Shown: positions 45,685 through 55,267, counted from the first letter of the stretch. The stretch is 64,000 nucleotides of DNA from Thermanaerothrix solaris (GCF_032334255.1 NZ_JAUHMF010000002.1:1054001-1118000); one strand, 5' to 3'. The notes: generated by a model not told the origin, from the letters alone. Made by a program: numbers and translations.

Positions 45685-45957
45685 TTATCGCGCTCGCAAG
45701 TTAAGACGTTCGGTCAATGCAGCGTATCGGGTGTAATCCTTGCGGCGCAAATACATCAGTAGGCGGCGCCGTTGACCTACGAGTTTGAGTAAGCCACGCC
45801 GCGAGGACTCATCATGTTTGTGAGTCCGGAGATGCTCGGTTAACTGGTTGATGCGATGCGTGAGCAACGCAATTTGTACCTCGGGTGAGCCGGTGTCGTC
45901 CTCGTGGCGCCCAAATTCGCTGATTAGTTTGTTTTTCTCCTCTTTTGTTAAAGTCAT
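45685..45957 (-). CDS. rpsO: 30S ribosomal protein S15
   Basis: 90 residues, full length. 'RHEDDTGSPEVQIALLTHRINQLTEHL' and 'RRGLLKLVGQRRRLLMYL' are the S15 signatures (16S h20-h22 binding). AGGAG upstream of ATG 45957. The leader has direct copies of ACCTGCTCA and small stems that could serve S15 autoregulation. Confidence 0.97.
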   Translation of the reverse strand: MTLTKEEKNKLISEFGRHEDDTGSPEVQIALLTHRINQLTEHLRTHKHDESSRRGLLKLVGQRRRLLMYLRRKDYTRYAALTERLNLRAR

Positions 45958-46047
45958 GACGTCTGCTTCTCCTAAGTTGAATTGATTTGAGCAGGTCTCC
46001 TGGTGAGCAGGTTGCTCCCACCCACCGGTCTAGTCACTGCGTTGTAT

Positions 46048-46056
46048 ATTATACCA
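46048..46056 (-). promoter_or_regulatory. Extended -10 promoter of rpsO
   Basis: TGGTATAAT read on the minus strand (extended -10, TG-n-TATAAT); no good -35. It overlaps the stop codon of the upstream gene. Confidence 0.65.
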
Positions 46057-46900
46057 GAGGTTGACTACTTGGTGGAGGTTGTTTTTGCGGCAGTAGGAAC
46101 TGGCGTAGGGCCGTCTGAAGACGCTGGCGATAGTCCTCAGGGAGCAAAGGGAGCACCGATCGAATCAGGCGTCGTGCATGTGGGGGGGAAAGTAAACGCA
46201 TTAATTGGCGTAGAAAATAGGTGGTTTCCGCAGGTGAACGTCCCGCCAGTGCTTGAAGCAGGTCAAATGCTTCCTGTGGAAGGGTAGATGAAAAGTTCTC
46301 CTGGAGCCATGTTGTGAGCCAATCGAAAATGAGGGGAAGGTTATCGAAGGTTGGATCATCCACCAGGTTGTGAAGAGCCTTCAGCGCGACCTTTTGCGCG
46401 TTCGATGAATCAGAGAAGAGCCAACCCTGGATCAGATTTAACCAGGAATCCCACGCCTCCCTCTTTATCCCCTCGGTGGCCAGCACGAGGATAGCAGTTA
46501 GGGATGAGTTCTCAATTCCCCGAACCCATTGTGTGAGGTGTTCTTGGATGATCGAAAGATTTTCGCCAGTTACGGGAATTGCGCTTATGAGCGTGGCGGC
46601 TAAATGACCGAAAAGAGAGGTGCCCTCCTCCCACAGAAGGCTAGCCAGATTAAGGGCGGATTCGGGGTACTGAGATGCAAGCGCCTGAAGTGTGGCTTCA
46701 ATCTCATAAATAACTACCGGGGGCAATAATAATCGTTCTGAAGCTTTGGCTAATGGGACGGTTTCACCAGGGCGGTAGGATTGGTCAGCATATTGGTCCA
46801 ACAAGTGCTTCAACCCGCGTTTGAACCGAGGTGCGTCCTCAAAGAGGGGCAATAGCTCTTGTAGGCGCTGGCGCAAGATATGGAGAGGGATTGCCGGCAT
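46049..46900 (-). CDS. Unknown all-helical repeat protein
   Basis: 283 residues, ATG 46900 only 9 nt after proS, so in the LOG-proS operon. Composition is almost wholly alpha-helical with many Leu pairs, in helix-turn-helix blocks of roughly 35-40 residues, which suggests HEAT/ARM-like repeats. No catalytic motif, Cys cluster or membrane segment is visible. A DNA-alkylation-repair-like fold is possible but not supported by specific residues. The Pro/Gln-rich end is probably disordered. Confidence 0.65.
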   Translation of the reverse strand: MPAIPLHILRQRLQELLPLFEDAPRFKRGLKHLLDQYADQSYRPGETVPLAKASERLLLPPVVIYEIEATLQALASQYPESALNLASLLWEEGTSLFGHLAATLISAIPVTGENLSIIQEHLTQWVRGIENSSLTAILVLATEGIKREAWDSWLNLIQGWLFSDSSNAQKVALKALHNLVDDPTFDNLPLIFDWLTTWLQENFSSTLPQEAFDLLQALAGRSPAETTYFLRQLMRLLSPPHARRLIRSVLPLLPEDYRQRLQTALRQFLLPQKQPPPSSQPLV

Positions 46901-46909
46901 AATCCGCTT

Positions 46910-48346
46910 CTAATAAGCGCGGGCAAAATAAACCTTCTGGGTGGCACGCTGCCCACAGACAATACAGCGTCCTTCGCCCGCTGGTTGCTCCAGCGGGATG
47001 CATCGCGTGGTGGCTTTAGTATCCTCTTTGACTTTGGCTTCACATTCAGCGCTACCGCACCACCACGAGAAAGCCCAGCCATGCTGTACAACTTCGCGCA
47101 GTTCTTCATAGTCTTTGGGGTCGAAGATGTGCTCGTCACGGAATTGAGTGGCTCGTTTAAGCATAGAATGGTGAATATCATCCAGCAATTGGCCAAATTG
47201 GGCTTCTAGATTGTCGGGATGAAGCACAGATTTACCGGCTTTACCGGGAATATCGCGTCGTGCCACGGTCAGCACCCCTTTTTCAACATCCTTTGGGCCG
47301 ATTTCAATGCGCAGGGGGACGCCGCGCAGTTCCCAGTCGTTAAACTTAAAACCAGGGGTGACTTCACTACGATCGTCTACCTTCACTCGGAAGCGCGTGC
47401 TTAATTGTTTATGCAGTTGGGTGGCGACTGCCATGACTTGAGATTGTTCGCTATCGCTACGATAAATAGGAACAATGACAATTTGAATCGGTGCTAAACG
47501 CGGGGGCAGGATTAACCCTTGATCGTCACCGTGGGTCATGATGATAGCGCCGATGAAGCGGGTTGAGAGCCCCCAGGAAGTGGTCCAGCAATATTGCAGT
47601 TGATTATTGCGATCCAGGTATTGGATATCAAACGCACGGGCAAAGTTCTGTCCCAGAAAATGTGAGGTGCCGGCCTGCAGGGCGCGAGTATCTCCCATCA
47701 TGGCTTCGATGGTATATGACTGCACGGCACCGGCAAATTTTTCAGTCTCGCTCTTACGACCTGGAATCACCGGGACGGCAGCTTCATTGTAGGCAAAGTC
47801 GGTATAAACGTTAAGCATACGTAGGGTTTCTTCCAACGCTTCTTCTTCGGTGGCGTGTGCGGTGTGCCCTTCTTGCCAGTAGAATTCCAGGGTGCGCAGG
47901 AAAAGACGGGTGCGCATCTCCCAGCGCACAACGTTGCCCCACTGGTTGATCAATACCGGCAGGTCGCGATAGGAACGAATCCATTTGGAGTACATATAAC
48001 CAATGATGGTTTCTGAGGTGGGGCGCACTACTAAGGGCTCTTCTAGGGTCTCTCCGCCACCGACGGTCACTACTGCCAGTTCTGGTGAGAAGCCCTCGAC
48101 ATGTTCCTTTTCCTTCTCCAAGAAGGACATGGGGATGAAGAGGGGAAAAGCAGCATTGACATGGCCGGTTTCTTTGAAACGCCGATCTAGCGCTTGCTGG
48201 ATGTTCTCCCACAACGCCCACCCATAAGGACGGATGACCATACAGCCACGGACGGGCGCATAATCGGCCAGTTCGGCCCGCAGCACAACTTGGTTATACC
48301 ATTCCGAGAAATTTTCACTCCGCGCGGGTAACTTCTCTGTGCTCAT
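46910..48346 (-). CDS. proS: Prolyl-tRNA synthetase, archaeal/eukaryotic-like type
   Basis: 478 residues. Class II synthetase charging tRNA-Pro. It lacks the large insertion domain of the E. coli type and has the C-terminal zinc-binding extension of the short type (Cys pairs in WCGSAEC and CIVCGQ, ending in Tyr). Motif 2 region VVRPTSETIIGYMYSKW and NQWGNVVRWEMRTR; motif 3 in HGDDQGLILPPRLAP. It overlaps the upstream LOG gene by 4 bp. Confidence 0.95.
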   Translation of the reverse strand: MSTEKLPARSENFSEWYNQVVLRAELADYAPVRGCMVIRPYGWALWENIQQALDRRFKETGHVNAAFPLFIPMSFLEKEKEHVEGFSPELAVVTVGGGETLEEPLVVRPTSETIIGYMYSKWIRSYRDLPVLINQWGNVVRWEMRTRLFLRTLEFYWQEGHTAHATEEEALEETLRMLNVYTDFAYNEAAVPVIPGRKSETEKFAGAVQSYTIEAMMGDTRALQAGTSHFLGQNFARAFDIQYLDRNNQLQYCWTTSWGLSTRFIGAIIMTHGDDQGLILPPRLAPIQIVIVPIYRSDSEQSQVMAVATQLHKQLSTRFRVKVDDRSEVTPGFKFNDWELRGVPLRIEIGPKDVEKGVLTVARRDIPGKAGKSVLHPDNLEAQFGQLLDDIHHSMLKRATQFRDEHIFDPKDYEELREVVQHGWAFSWWCGSAECEAKVKEDTKATTRCIPLEQPAGEGRCIVCGQRATQKVYFARAY

Positions 48347-48909
48347 GGGTTACGTCCATCCTTAGGGAGAAATTGAATTGCTTTCAGTGTTTCGCGATAG
48401 GCAATTTGATAATCGGAAGCGAAAATTAGCCAATTTTGCTCGTTAGGAGAGAGTAAGTTTTCCATTTCCTTGAAAAGGGTGTGGAAGACGTGCTGCCACC
48501 CTGGACCTACCAGGACCAAAGGTTTGGGAGAAATGGCCTGGATGATCAGATGATTCCAAAATAAACTAATTTCTGCCAGCGTACCGGCTCCCCCCGGTAA
48601 GGCAATTGCCGCATCACATTCTCGAATTAGGATAGAAATCCGTTCTATGAGGGTGCGAGCCCGAATCTCTTCCTTAACCCAAGGATTAGCGCTGGTTGGA
48701 CGCCAGCGCTCGATCTCTTCACATGTCACCCCAATAACATGACCTCCCGCCTCAGCGGCCCCACGCGAAGCGGCTTCCATAGTGCCCATGTAACCACCGG
48801 TCAGTAAAATATGGCCTCCCTGAGCAATCAACCGCCCGAGGTCGTAAGCCGCTTCATAATCGGGTTGGCCGGGTTGTGGCCGTGCGCTTCCAAAGACCGA
48901 AATTCTCAT
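48343..48909 (-). CDS. LOG-family protein (lysine-decarboxylase-like fold)
   Basis: 188 residues. Rossmann-like fold with GGYMGTMEAASRGA and the diagnostic PGGAGTLAEI motif, in which Arg/Glu residues cleave nucleotide 5'-monophosphate N-glycosidic bonds in characterised LOG proteins. The exact substrate is unknown. First gene of the LOG-proS-helical protein operon. Confidence 0.87.
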   Translation of the reverse strand: MRISVFGSARPQPGQPDYEAAYDLGRLIAQGGHILLTGGYMGTMEAASRGAAEAGGHVIGVTCEEIERWRPTSANPWVKEEIRARTLIERISILIRECDAAIALPGGAGTLAEISLFWNHLIIQAISPKPLVLVGPGWQHVFHTLFKEMENLLSPNEQNWLIFASDYQIAYRETLKAIQFLPKDGRNP

Positions 48910-48982
48910 GGTTTTACCTGGTGTTGAAGATACTTTATTTTAACCTAATCTTTCGTTGTGGTCTCACCATGCAAACAAGACC

Positions 48983-49231
48983 TTATCCTTCCTCGTTCAA
49001 CTGCTCGGAAACAAATCCCAGTGCTTTGAGCGCTGCGCGAGCAGAAAGGCGTTGTTCGGGATGCCAGCCGGGTTCAGTGGCCATGCGAAAGAGGTGTTGC
49101 ATAACCGCCTGTTTCTCCGCACGTCCCAATGGCGCAAACGCAGCCCGAATCTGGTTCGGATCGCGGGAAAGAATGGCATCCCAGAAGGCTTCGGGATCCA
49201 AAGGGGTGTTGGTCTGGTTAAGAGTGCTCAT
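48983..49231 (-). CDS. Small helical protein of unknown function
   Basis: 82 residues. Mostly helical and charged with a central LGRAEKQAVMQHLFRMA segment. No recognised motif. It lies downstream of the EF-G-like gene beyond its terminator; no ribosome-binding site is evident, so the start is uncertain. Likely real, because it fills the gap with good composition and the same strand as its neighbours. Confidence 0.5.
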   Translation of the reverse strand: MSTLNQTNTPLDPEAFWDAILSRDPNQIRAAFAPLGRAEKQAVMQHLFRMATEPGWHPEQRLSARAALKALGFVSEQLNEEG

Positions 49232-49247
49232 AGTTCGTAATCAGGGA

Positions 49248-49286
49248 TAAAACTCTGGTACGGGCAATGCGTAGCCCGTACCAGAG
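49248..49286 (-). terminator. Terminator of the EF-G paralogue
   Basis: Perfect 13-bp stem CTCTGGTACGGGC / GCCCGTACCAGAG, followed on the minus strand by TTTTATC. Confidence 0.9.
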
Positions 49287-49311
49287 CGGTTGTAGTTGTA
49301 ACGGGATGGAA

Positions 49312-51387
49312 TCAGTCTGCTTTTTGGGCTTGCAATTCTTTTTGTCGCGCCGCTACAATTTCCTGTTGGATATGGGGTGGCACCATTTCATAGTTGTAAA
49401 ATTCCATCGTGAAGAACCCACGGCCACCGGTTAGAGAGCGTAGTTGTGTGGTGTAGCGCAACATTTCGGCCAAGGGCACGAGCGCGGTGATGACCGAGCG
49501 ACCGCGTTCGGTATTCATTCCCAAGACACGGGCGCGGCGGGAGTTAAGATCGCCCAATACATCGCCCATGTTGGCTTCAGGGACGATGATCTCAACCTTC
49601 ATGATCGGTTCATAAAGGACTGGCCCTGCATCCTTGAAGGCTAATTTGAAGGCTTCGCGGCCAGCAATTTCAAACGCAATGGGTTTGGAATCTACCGGGT
49701 GTTCTTTACCATCATACACGGCCACCTTAATACCGCGGATGGGGTATCCGGCCAGGACGCCTTCCTTCATCACACTCTGGATACCCTTTTGGATGGAGGG
49801 GGCAAAGGATGAGGAAATGGCTCCGCCAAAGACTTCCCAGACGAACTCCAATTCCTGATCGGGGGTTAGCGGCTCGATACGCAGGTGAACCTCACCGAAC
49901 TGCCCGGCCCCGCCGGTTTGTTTCTTGTGGCGGTACATGGCGCTGGCTTTCTTGGTGATGGCTTCGAGATAGGGAACTTTGGGTTCGCTGATCACTAACC
50001 CAACCTGGAATTTGGTCTCCGCCCGTCGCACGGCGACTTCAATGTGTTGATCGCCCATGCCCTGGAGGATAGTTTGGTTAGTGGCAGGCTCCATGTGCCA
50101 GGAGAGGGTCATGTCCTCTTCGCACAGGCGGGTCAACGTTGGGGTGATCTTTGCCGAATCGGCCTGGGTCTTAGGCGCAATGGCGACTTGATACAGGGCT
50201 TTCGGATACTCAGGAATGGGCAAGGTTAAGGGATGGGCTTTATCGCAGAGGGTATTGCCAGTGACGGTTTCAGAGAGTTTTGGCACGACGCCAATATCGC
50301 CGCAGTGGAGGGTCTTAACCGGGAACAATTCCTTACCCCGCGGAACGCTGAGGGTGCCAAGGCGTTCTTCTACCCCTTTGCTCTGATTCCAGACGCGTGT
50401 GTCTGAGGCCAGAAAACCAGAGTAAATACGGAAGAAAGTTTGACGCCCAACGAAGGGATCTGCGGTGGTTTTCCACACATAAACGGCGAGCGGGCCGCTA
50501 TCGGAAGCAGGTAGTTCTTCCTCCCCGTCCTTGCCAATTGCCCGGGCAGGGGGCAAATCTGCGGGGGAAGGCAATAAGTTCACAACGGCATCTAACAGCG
50601 GTGCAATCCCAATTTCGGCGGTGGCTGCGGTAACGAAGACCGGGTATGCCGTGTGATTCCGTAGCGCGCCCCGCAAACCGCGTATAATCTCTTCATCTGT
50701 CAAAGAACCGCGTTCGAGATATTTCTCCAGCAGTTCATCATCACCTTCGGCGGCGGCTTCCACCAATGCCACGCGGGCTTCTTCGGCCGCAGCGCGGTAT
50801 TCAGCAGGAATATCCACCGCTGTTTTCCCCTCGCCCTTATAGGCTTTCATGGTGATCAGGTCAATGACCCCTTGGAAGTTTTGCTTTTCACCCCACGGTA
50901 ATTGCACCGGCACCAGGCGAACTTCGGAGAACTCTTGAATTGATGCCAACGCTTTCTGGAAGTTGGCATTTTCCCGATCCATTTTGTTGATAACAATAAA
51001 GCGGGGCAACTTGAATTGGTTGCAATAATTCCAGGCAATTTCGGTGCCGACCTCTACGCCTGAGACTGAATCAATGAGCACTAACGCGCTATCGGACACC
51101 CGCAGTGCGGAAATGACCTCCCCGATGAAGTCGGTGTAACCCGGGGTGTCCAGAAAATTGATTTTGACATCACGATACTCAATGGGAATAACCGAGGTGT
51201 ACAGCGAGATGCCACGACGTATCTCTTCCTCATCAAAGTCGGAGACAGTACTGCCATCCTCGACCCGCCCCATTCGTGTGGTGGCGCCGGTAAAGTGCAG
51301 GAAGGCTTCGGTTAGCATGGTTTTGCCGGCGCTACTGTGAGAGACTAATGCAACGTTCCGAATAAACTCAGTGGTATACTCTTTCAT
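49312..51387 (-). CDS. Elongation factor G paralogue (EF-G2-like)
   Basis: 691 residues, all five EF-G domains. The G domain has P-loop SHSSAGKT (near residue 17), DTPGYTDF, and NKMDRE. In translocating EF-G the switch II motif is DTPGHVDF with the catalytic His; here it is Tyr, as I recall for the FusA2/EF-G2 subgroup. So it is probably not the main translocase; some paralogues act in ribosome recycling or stress. It has a well-matched promoter of its own and a terminator, and no str-operon neighbours. Confidence 0.88.
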   Translation of the reverse strand: MKEYTTEFIRNVALVSHSSAGKTMLTEAFLHFTGATTRMGRVEDGSTVSDFDEEEIRRGISLYTSVIPIEYRDVKINFLDTPGYTDFIGEVISALRVSDSALVLIDSVSGVEVGTEIAWNYCNQFKLPRFIVINKMDRENANFQKALASIQEFSEVRLVPVQLPWGEKQNFQGVIDLITMKAYKGEGKTAVDIPAEYRAAAEEARVALVEAAAEGDDELLEKYLERGSLTDEEIIRGLRGALRNHTAYPVFVTAATAEIGIAPLLDAVVNLLPSPADLPPARAIGKDGEEELPASDSGPLAVYVWKTTADPFVGRQTFFRIYSGFLASDTRVWNQSKGVEERLGTLSVPRGKELFPVKTLHCGDIGVVPKLSETVTGNTLCDKAHPLTLPIPEYPKALYQVAIAPKTQADSAKITPTLTRLCEEDMTLSWHMEPATNQTILQGMGDQHIEVAVRRAETKFQVGLVISEPKVPYLEAITKKASAMYRHKKQTGGAGQFGEVHLRIEPLTPDQELEFVWEVFGGAISSSFAPSIQKGIQSVMKEGVLAGYPIRGIKVAVYDGKEHPVDSKPIAFEIAGREAFKLAFKDAGPVLYEPIMKVEIIVPEANMGDVLGDLNSRRARVLGMNTERGRSVITALVPLAEMLRYTTQLRSLTGGRGFFTMEFYNYEMVPPHIQQEIVAARQKELQAQKAD

Positions 51388-51425
51388 GCGCTCAACCCTT
51401 CTTATCCTAGAATCACAGCCTTGTT

Positions 51426-51454
51426 ATTTTAAGGCCTCTCGACGTTCTTGTCAA
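51426..51454 (-). promoter_or_regulatory. Promoter of the EF-G paralogue
   Basis: On the minus strand: TTGACA (51454-51449), 17-bp spacer, TAAAAT (51431-51426). The leader is about 35 nt. Confidence 0.85.
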
Positions 51455-51468
51455 AAAGGAATCACGAA

Positions 51469-52059
51469 TTGCCGTTTCTGCGGGGAATAAAGCACCTGAA
51501 GCAGCGATTGTATTTAGAATGGCGCTATCTGGGGCGCCCGCCCTGGGATACTGGGGTCTCGCCCCCTGAATTGATGGATTTTATCGCGTCAAATCCACCG
51601 GGACGAGCGTTAGATATTGGATGCGGTAGTGGGACGAATGTGGGAACGCTCGCACGTGCGGGGTGGGAGGTTTACGGGGTGGATCTATCCTGCCTGGCCG
51701 TTTGTCGGGCTAGGCGTAAATTACGCGCTCAAAGCATATTGGCCAATTTGTATTTAGGGAATGTGCTTAATCTATCTTTTCCTGAGGCAATGTTTGACTT
51801 AATCTTGGATATCGGTTGTTATCATCAGTTGGGCGCTATTGAACGGCAAGGATATCGTGAGCGGGTGCAATCCTGGCTCGCCAGGGGGGGATATTTTTTG
51901 TGGTATGCCCATTTCCGCTCAACGGCAGAAAAACGGAGTACCCATGAGATAGATGATGCGGACATTAATGCATGGAATTCCGTCTTACATCTGATTTGGC
52001 GCAAGGACACTTGGGAGGGTAATCGAAGGCCGGCGGTGTGGCTACTTTTTCAGAAATAG
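51469..52059 (+). CDS. Class I SAM-dependent methyltransferase
   Basis: 196 residues if it starts at TTG 51469 (AAGGA 8 nt upstream). A TTG at 51448 lies inside the divergent -35 and is less likely. SAM-binding motif I is ALDIGCGSGTNV, motif II acidic end VYGVDLS and post-motif LILDIGCYHQL. The target is unknown. The stop codon directly abuts that of the convergent GNAT gene. Confidence 0.82.
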   Translation: MPFLRGIKHLKQRLYLEWRYLGRPPWDTGVSPPELMDFIASNPPGRALDIGCGSGTNVGTLARAGWEVYGVDLSCLAVCRARRKLRAQSILANLYLGNVLNLSFPEAMFDLILDIGCYHQLGAIERQGYRERVQSWLARGGYFLWYAHFRSTAEKRSTHEIDDADINAWNSVLHLIWRKDTWEGNRRPAVWLLFQK

Positions 52060-52605
52060 TTAGGGGTCCCCTAACCATTTTTGCATTCGCCAAGCTGGCT
52101 CTTCGACAAAACGTCGCTGTCCTTCGTGGTCGAGATATGACCAACAGCCCGGATCGTAACCAACCACGACAAAACCAAACCGCTCATAAAGCCTTCGTGC
52201 TGCTGTGTTCTCAATGGCAACATTTAGGGTGAGCCAGGTATATCCGCGCTGCTTCAGGTCGTTGACGATAGTGGTAAGCATAAAAGAGCCCAAACCGGCA
52301 TTGCGGTATGCGGGCTTGATGCGAAAACCATAAAGATAAGCGCGGGTTTCGCCATCGGCCAATTCTGGGTGGGAACTGGCCAATTGGACAAAGGCTTGCC
52401 CGATGATCCCTGCCGTTTCATGGTCGGCTACCCAAAGCAGGGCTTGTCCCTTCAGACTGGCCTGGTAAGCCTCGCGGTAAACGCGCCGAAAATGGGTGTA
52501 AACGCCGTCCCACTCCAGGGCCGGTAAATCCTCTTCCTGGAGAAAACGCAGACGGACATGTGTCAACCAGTTGCGGGTAAGGGTGGGAACCGTCGTTGTA
52601 TCCAT
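52060..52605 (-). CDS. GNAT-family N-acetyltransferase
   Basis: 181 residues from ATG 52605, whose A overlaps the last base of the upstream CCA-enzyme stop (TGATG), meaning translational coupling. Motif A region (AYRNAGLGSFMLTTIV) binds acetyl-CoA; motif B has the typical NTAARRLYERFGFVVVG. The substrate cannot be read from sequence. Confidence 0.88.
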   Translation of the reverse strand: MDTTTVPTLTRNWLTHVRLRFLQEEDLPALEWDGVYTHFRRVYREAYQASLKGQALLWVADHETAGIIGQAFVQLASSHPELADGETRAYLYGFRIKPAYRNAGLGSFMLTTIVNDLKQRGYTWLTLNVAIENTAARRLYERFGFVVVGYDPGCWSYLDHEGQRRFVEEPAWRMQKWLGDP

Positions 52606-55262
52606 CACGATGTTCTTGAGGCAAGAAGTTGCTCCAGCAAGGCGCGCTCCTGATCCGCAGATTGCACTTGCCCATCCAACCAGGCGGCACGCAATGTCCA
52701 TAAGATGCGACGATAGGATGGACCAGGGGTGAGGCCCATTGTACGCAAGGTATGGCCATCCGTTACGGGGTGGATGTGACGCCACCGGGTGGCATACGTG
52801 TGAAGAACAGCAGCGACTTCAGTATCATAATATAACTGGTAAAGTGCATAAATCACCGGTAGGGGTACGCCATCTAAGCGTGCTACGACCTGACTAGGCG
52901 TGAGGTTGGGCAAATCCTTTAGGGTAGGGACAAGGCTTGTGCCAATTTTCAATCCCTCGCGCAGATGATGGGGTAGGCGGAGACGTTGTGCCAAACTGAG
53001 GCTTTTCTCAGTAGAAAAGGGCAGGAACCATACCAAGTAAGCCAAAGCACGACGAATTGGGGTGCCGCCCCAGGTTTCGGGGAGACACCATGCGGGTTCG
53101 AGGGGATCTTTAAGCACCTTGCGCATAGGTTCGGCAAGATGGGGCTCCCAATGTAAATCGGGATGAATCGCTGTAAGTAGTTGGAGATCATCCAGGCGCT
53201 TTAAAGCCGGTAAGGGGTTCTCTTCAGCCAGGATCAGGTCTATTTCATGGCGCAAGCGATCGCCAGAGACTTGGCGGAGTAAATCGCGTGCCTCTTGCAT
53301 CAGTTGTAAGGTGCGCTCTTCAATTTGGAATCCAAAACGCTGCTCAAAGCGCACGGCGCGCAACATACGCGTGGGGTCGTCCACGAATGAGAGAGAGTGC
53401 AAGACACGGATCAACCCTCGTTGAAGGTCGGCGTATCCGCCCCAATAGTCGTAGAGATCTCCGTAATGCCGGCCATCTAAGCGCAGCGCCAGGGTGTTGA
53501 TCGTAAAATCACGGCGATGAAGGTCGAGTTTGATACTGCTGCGCTCGACGGTAGGTAGAGCGGTGGGATAGTCATAAAACTCTGTGCGTGCGCTGATCAA
53601 GTCCAAGAATTCCGGTAAATCGTTTGCATTAGATTCATCTAGGTGGAGTGCGTTCTTCAAAAGCGAGACGCGAATCTCGGCAATATGCCATTTGGCAGTA
53701 CCAAAGCGGCTATGACTGGTGACGCGCCCACCAAACTCACGCTCTAAGGCCCGCGCCAGTGCAATTGCATCCCCTTCGACAACGATGTCAAAATCCTGGC
53801 TGGGGCGGTTGAGGAGAAGGTCGCGGACAAAGCCCCCAACCACATAAACGGGCAAGCGGCGCTGATGGGCGCGCTGAGCCACCAATTTGAGCAGGGCCAG
53901 CCGTGCTGGGGGAAGGGCGGCTTCGAGGCGGTCGGCAAAGTTCTGTCGTGAAGGAGCGGCTAGATGGTTGCGTCCTAATGCTTTTAATAGATCCGTTCGG
54001 GTAACGATACCGATGACTGTGTGAGATTCGGGATCAACGACAGGAATTTGTCCCCAGCCGGTTTCAGCCATCAGGCGCTGCACGACTTCAAGCGGGTCTT
54101 GGGGGTGGACTACGACCTCTCCGGCCTCCATCAGGCTCGAGGCGGGTAGGTTAAGCCGATGAGCGAGGGCCCGATCTACCGCGCGGCGAGTCAGCAATCC
54201 GATTACTTTGCCTTCTTTAACCACCGGATAGCCCTCATAGCCATAACGTTGCATCAATTGAGCGGCTTCTTGGGCAGAGGTCTCGGGTGAGAGCACCATT
54301 GGGCGTGGGGACATGATTTGTTCCACCGTAACGGCCGGTTCCACTAACTGGGGTAACGCATCCACCAAGCGTCTGTAAATAAATTCGAGCGCTTCATCCT
54401 CATTAGTTTCTAGATCAGAAGGGCGGATTAAGGCCGCTGCGGCGCGTTCGTGACCCCCACCCCCAAAAAGAGCCGCAACTTTGGCGACATTAATGCGGTC
54501 AGTTGTGGAGCGCGCGACTAAGCGTATGCCTTCGGCTGTTTTGACCAGTAGGAACAAACCATCAGGATCCAACAAATCGCGTAGTTTATGGGCAATACTG
54601 GAGACCTCTTCTACCAGTCCGGTCGCTTCTCCCTTGGCGATAACAATGGTTTGGCCATTGATCTCATGCGTTTCGGCGTTGGCTAAGAGGCGATGATAGA
54701 CCTCACGTTGGTCATCTGAGAGAGGTGGATTGAGAAATTGATTGGCAAGATGCAGACTGGCACCTTGCTCCAGTAAATAGGCAACGGCTTGGGCATCGCG
54801 AGCGGTAGTGCTGTTATACGTGAGTGAACCGGTATCTTCGTATATACCGAGGAGTAAAAGGGTTGCCAGATGGGCATTGAGGGGCTCCAAATGTTCGCGC
54901 AAGGCTTCGACGAGTAAAGTCGTGCAGGCACCCACGCGTTCGATGGTCACTTGCCAATCCGCGGGTAAATCGGTGCGAGGTTGGTGATGATCAATCACGC
55001 GCACCTTAGTATGTTTCCCCATCCCTTTGAGTTTAACCAGGGATTGGGTGTCCACAAGAGTAACGCATTCAATGGGCTCATTGGGTAGGTCCCGCACCTC
55101 GTGAAACGGGAGTTCACTCCCATAGAGATTTAAATAAGCCCGAACATTGCGGTTGAGGCGGCGTGGCAAAACGGGTAATGCCCGCTCATCCAATAGGGAA
55201 GCACCGAGCAAAGCGGCTATGGCATCAAAATCGGCTTGTTCATGGGTCAATATGACGTGCAC
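52605..55262 (-). CDS. Multidomain tRNA nucleotidyltransferase: DHH/DHHA1, two CBS, poly(A)-polymerase head
   Basis: 885 residues, GTG start. Order: DHH phosphoesterase (HEQADFDA, VIDHHQPRTD) with DHHA1 (FGGGGHERAAAALI) to about 300, two CBS domains (about 310-425), then the nucleotidyltransferase head (YVVGGFVRDLL...DFDIVVEGDA) with RNA-binding domains (about 450-885). This architecture is known from cyanobacteria, Deinococcus and Aquifex, where it adds A or CCA to tRNA 3' ends. Both tRNA genes here lack CCA, so the function is needed. A TACAAT box lies 6 nt before the GTG, which suggests a leaderless mRNA. Confidence 0.92.
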   Translation of the reverse strand: MHVILTHEQADFDAIAALLGASLLDERALPVLPRRLNRNVRAYLNLYGSELPFHEVRDLPNEPIECVTLVDTQSLVKLKGMGKHTKVRVIDHHQPRTDLPADWQVTIERVGACTTLLVEALREHLEPLNAHLATLLLLGIYEDTGSLTYNSTTARDAQAVAYLLEQGASLHLANQFLNPPLSDDQREVYHRLLANAETHEINGQTIVIAKGEATGLVEEVSSIAHKLRDLLDPDGLFLLVKTAEGIRLVARSTTDRINVAKVAALFGGGGHERAAAALIRPSDLETNEDEALEFIYRRLVDALPQLVEPAVTVEQIMSPRPMVLSPETSAQEAAQLMQRYGYEGYPVVKEGKVIGLLTRRAVDRALAHRLNLPASSLMEAGEVVVHPQDPLEVVQRLMAETGWGQIPVVDPESHTVIGIVTRTDLLKALGRNHLAAPSRQNFADRLEAALPPARLALLKLVAQRAHQRRLPVYVVGGFVRDLLLNRPSQDFDIVVEGDAIALARALEREFGGRVTSHSRFGTAKWHIAEIRVSLLKNALHLDESNANDLPEFLDLISARTEFYDYPTALPTVERSSIKLDLHRRDFTINTLALRLDGRHYGDLYDYWGGYADLQRGLIRVLHSLSFVDDPTRMLRAVRFEQRFGFQIEERTLQLMQEARDLLRQVSGDRLRHEIDLILAEENPLPALKRLDDLQLLTAIHPDLHWEPHLAEPMRKVLKDPLEPAWCLPETWGGTPIRRALAYLVWFLPFSTEKSLSLAQRLRLPHHLREGLKIGTSLVPTLKDLPNLTPSQVVARLDGVPLPVIYALYQLYYDTEVAAVLHTYATRWRHIHPVTDGHTLRTMGLTPGPSYRRILWTLRAAWLDGQVQSADQERALLEQLLASRTS

Positions 55263-55267
55263 GGCTT

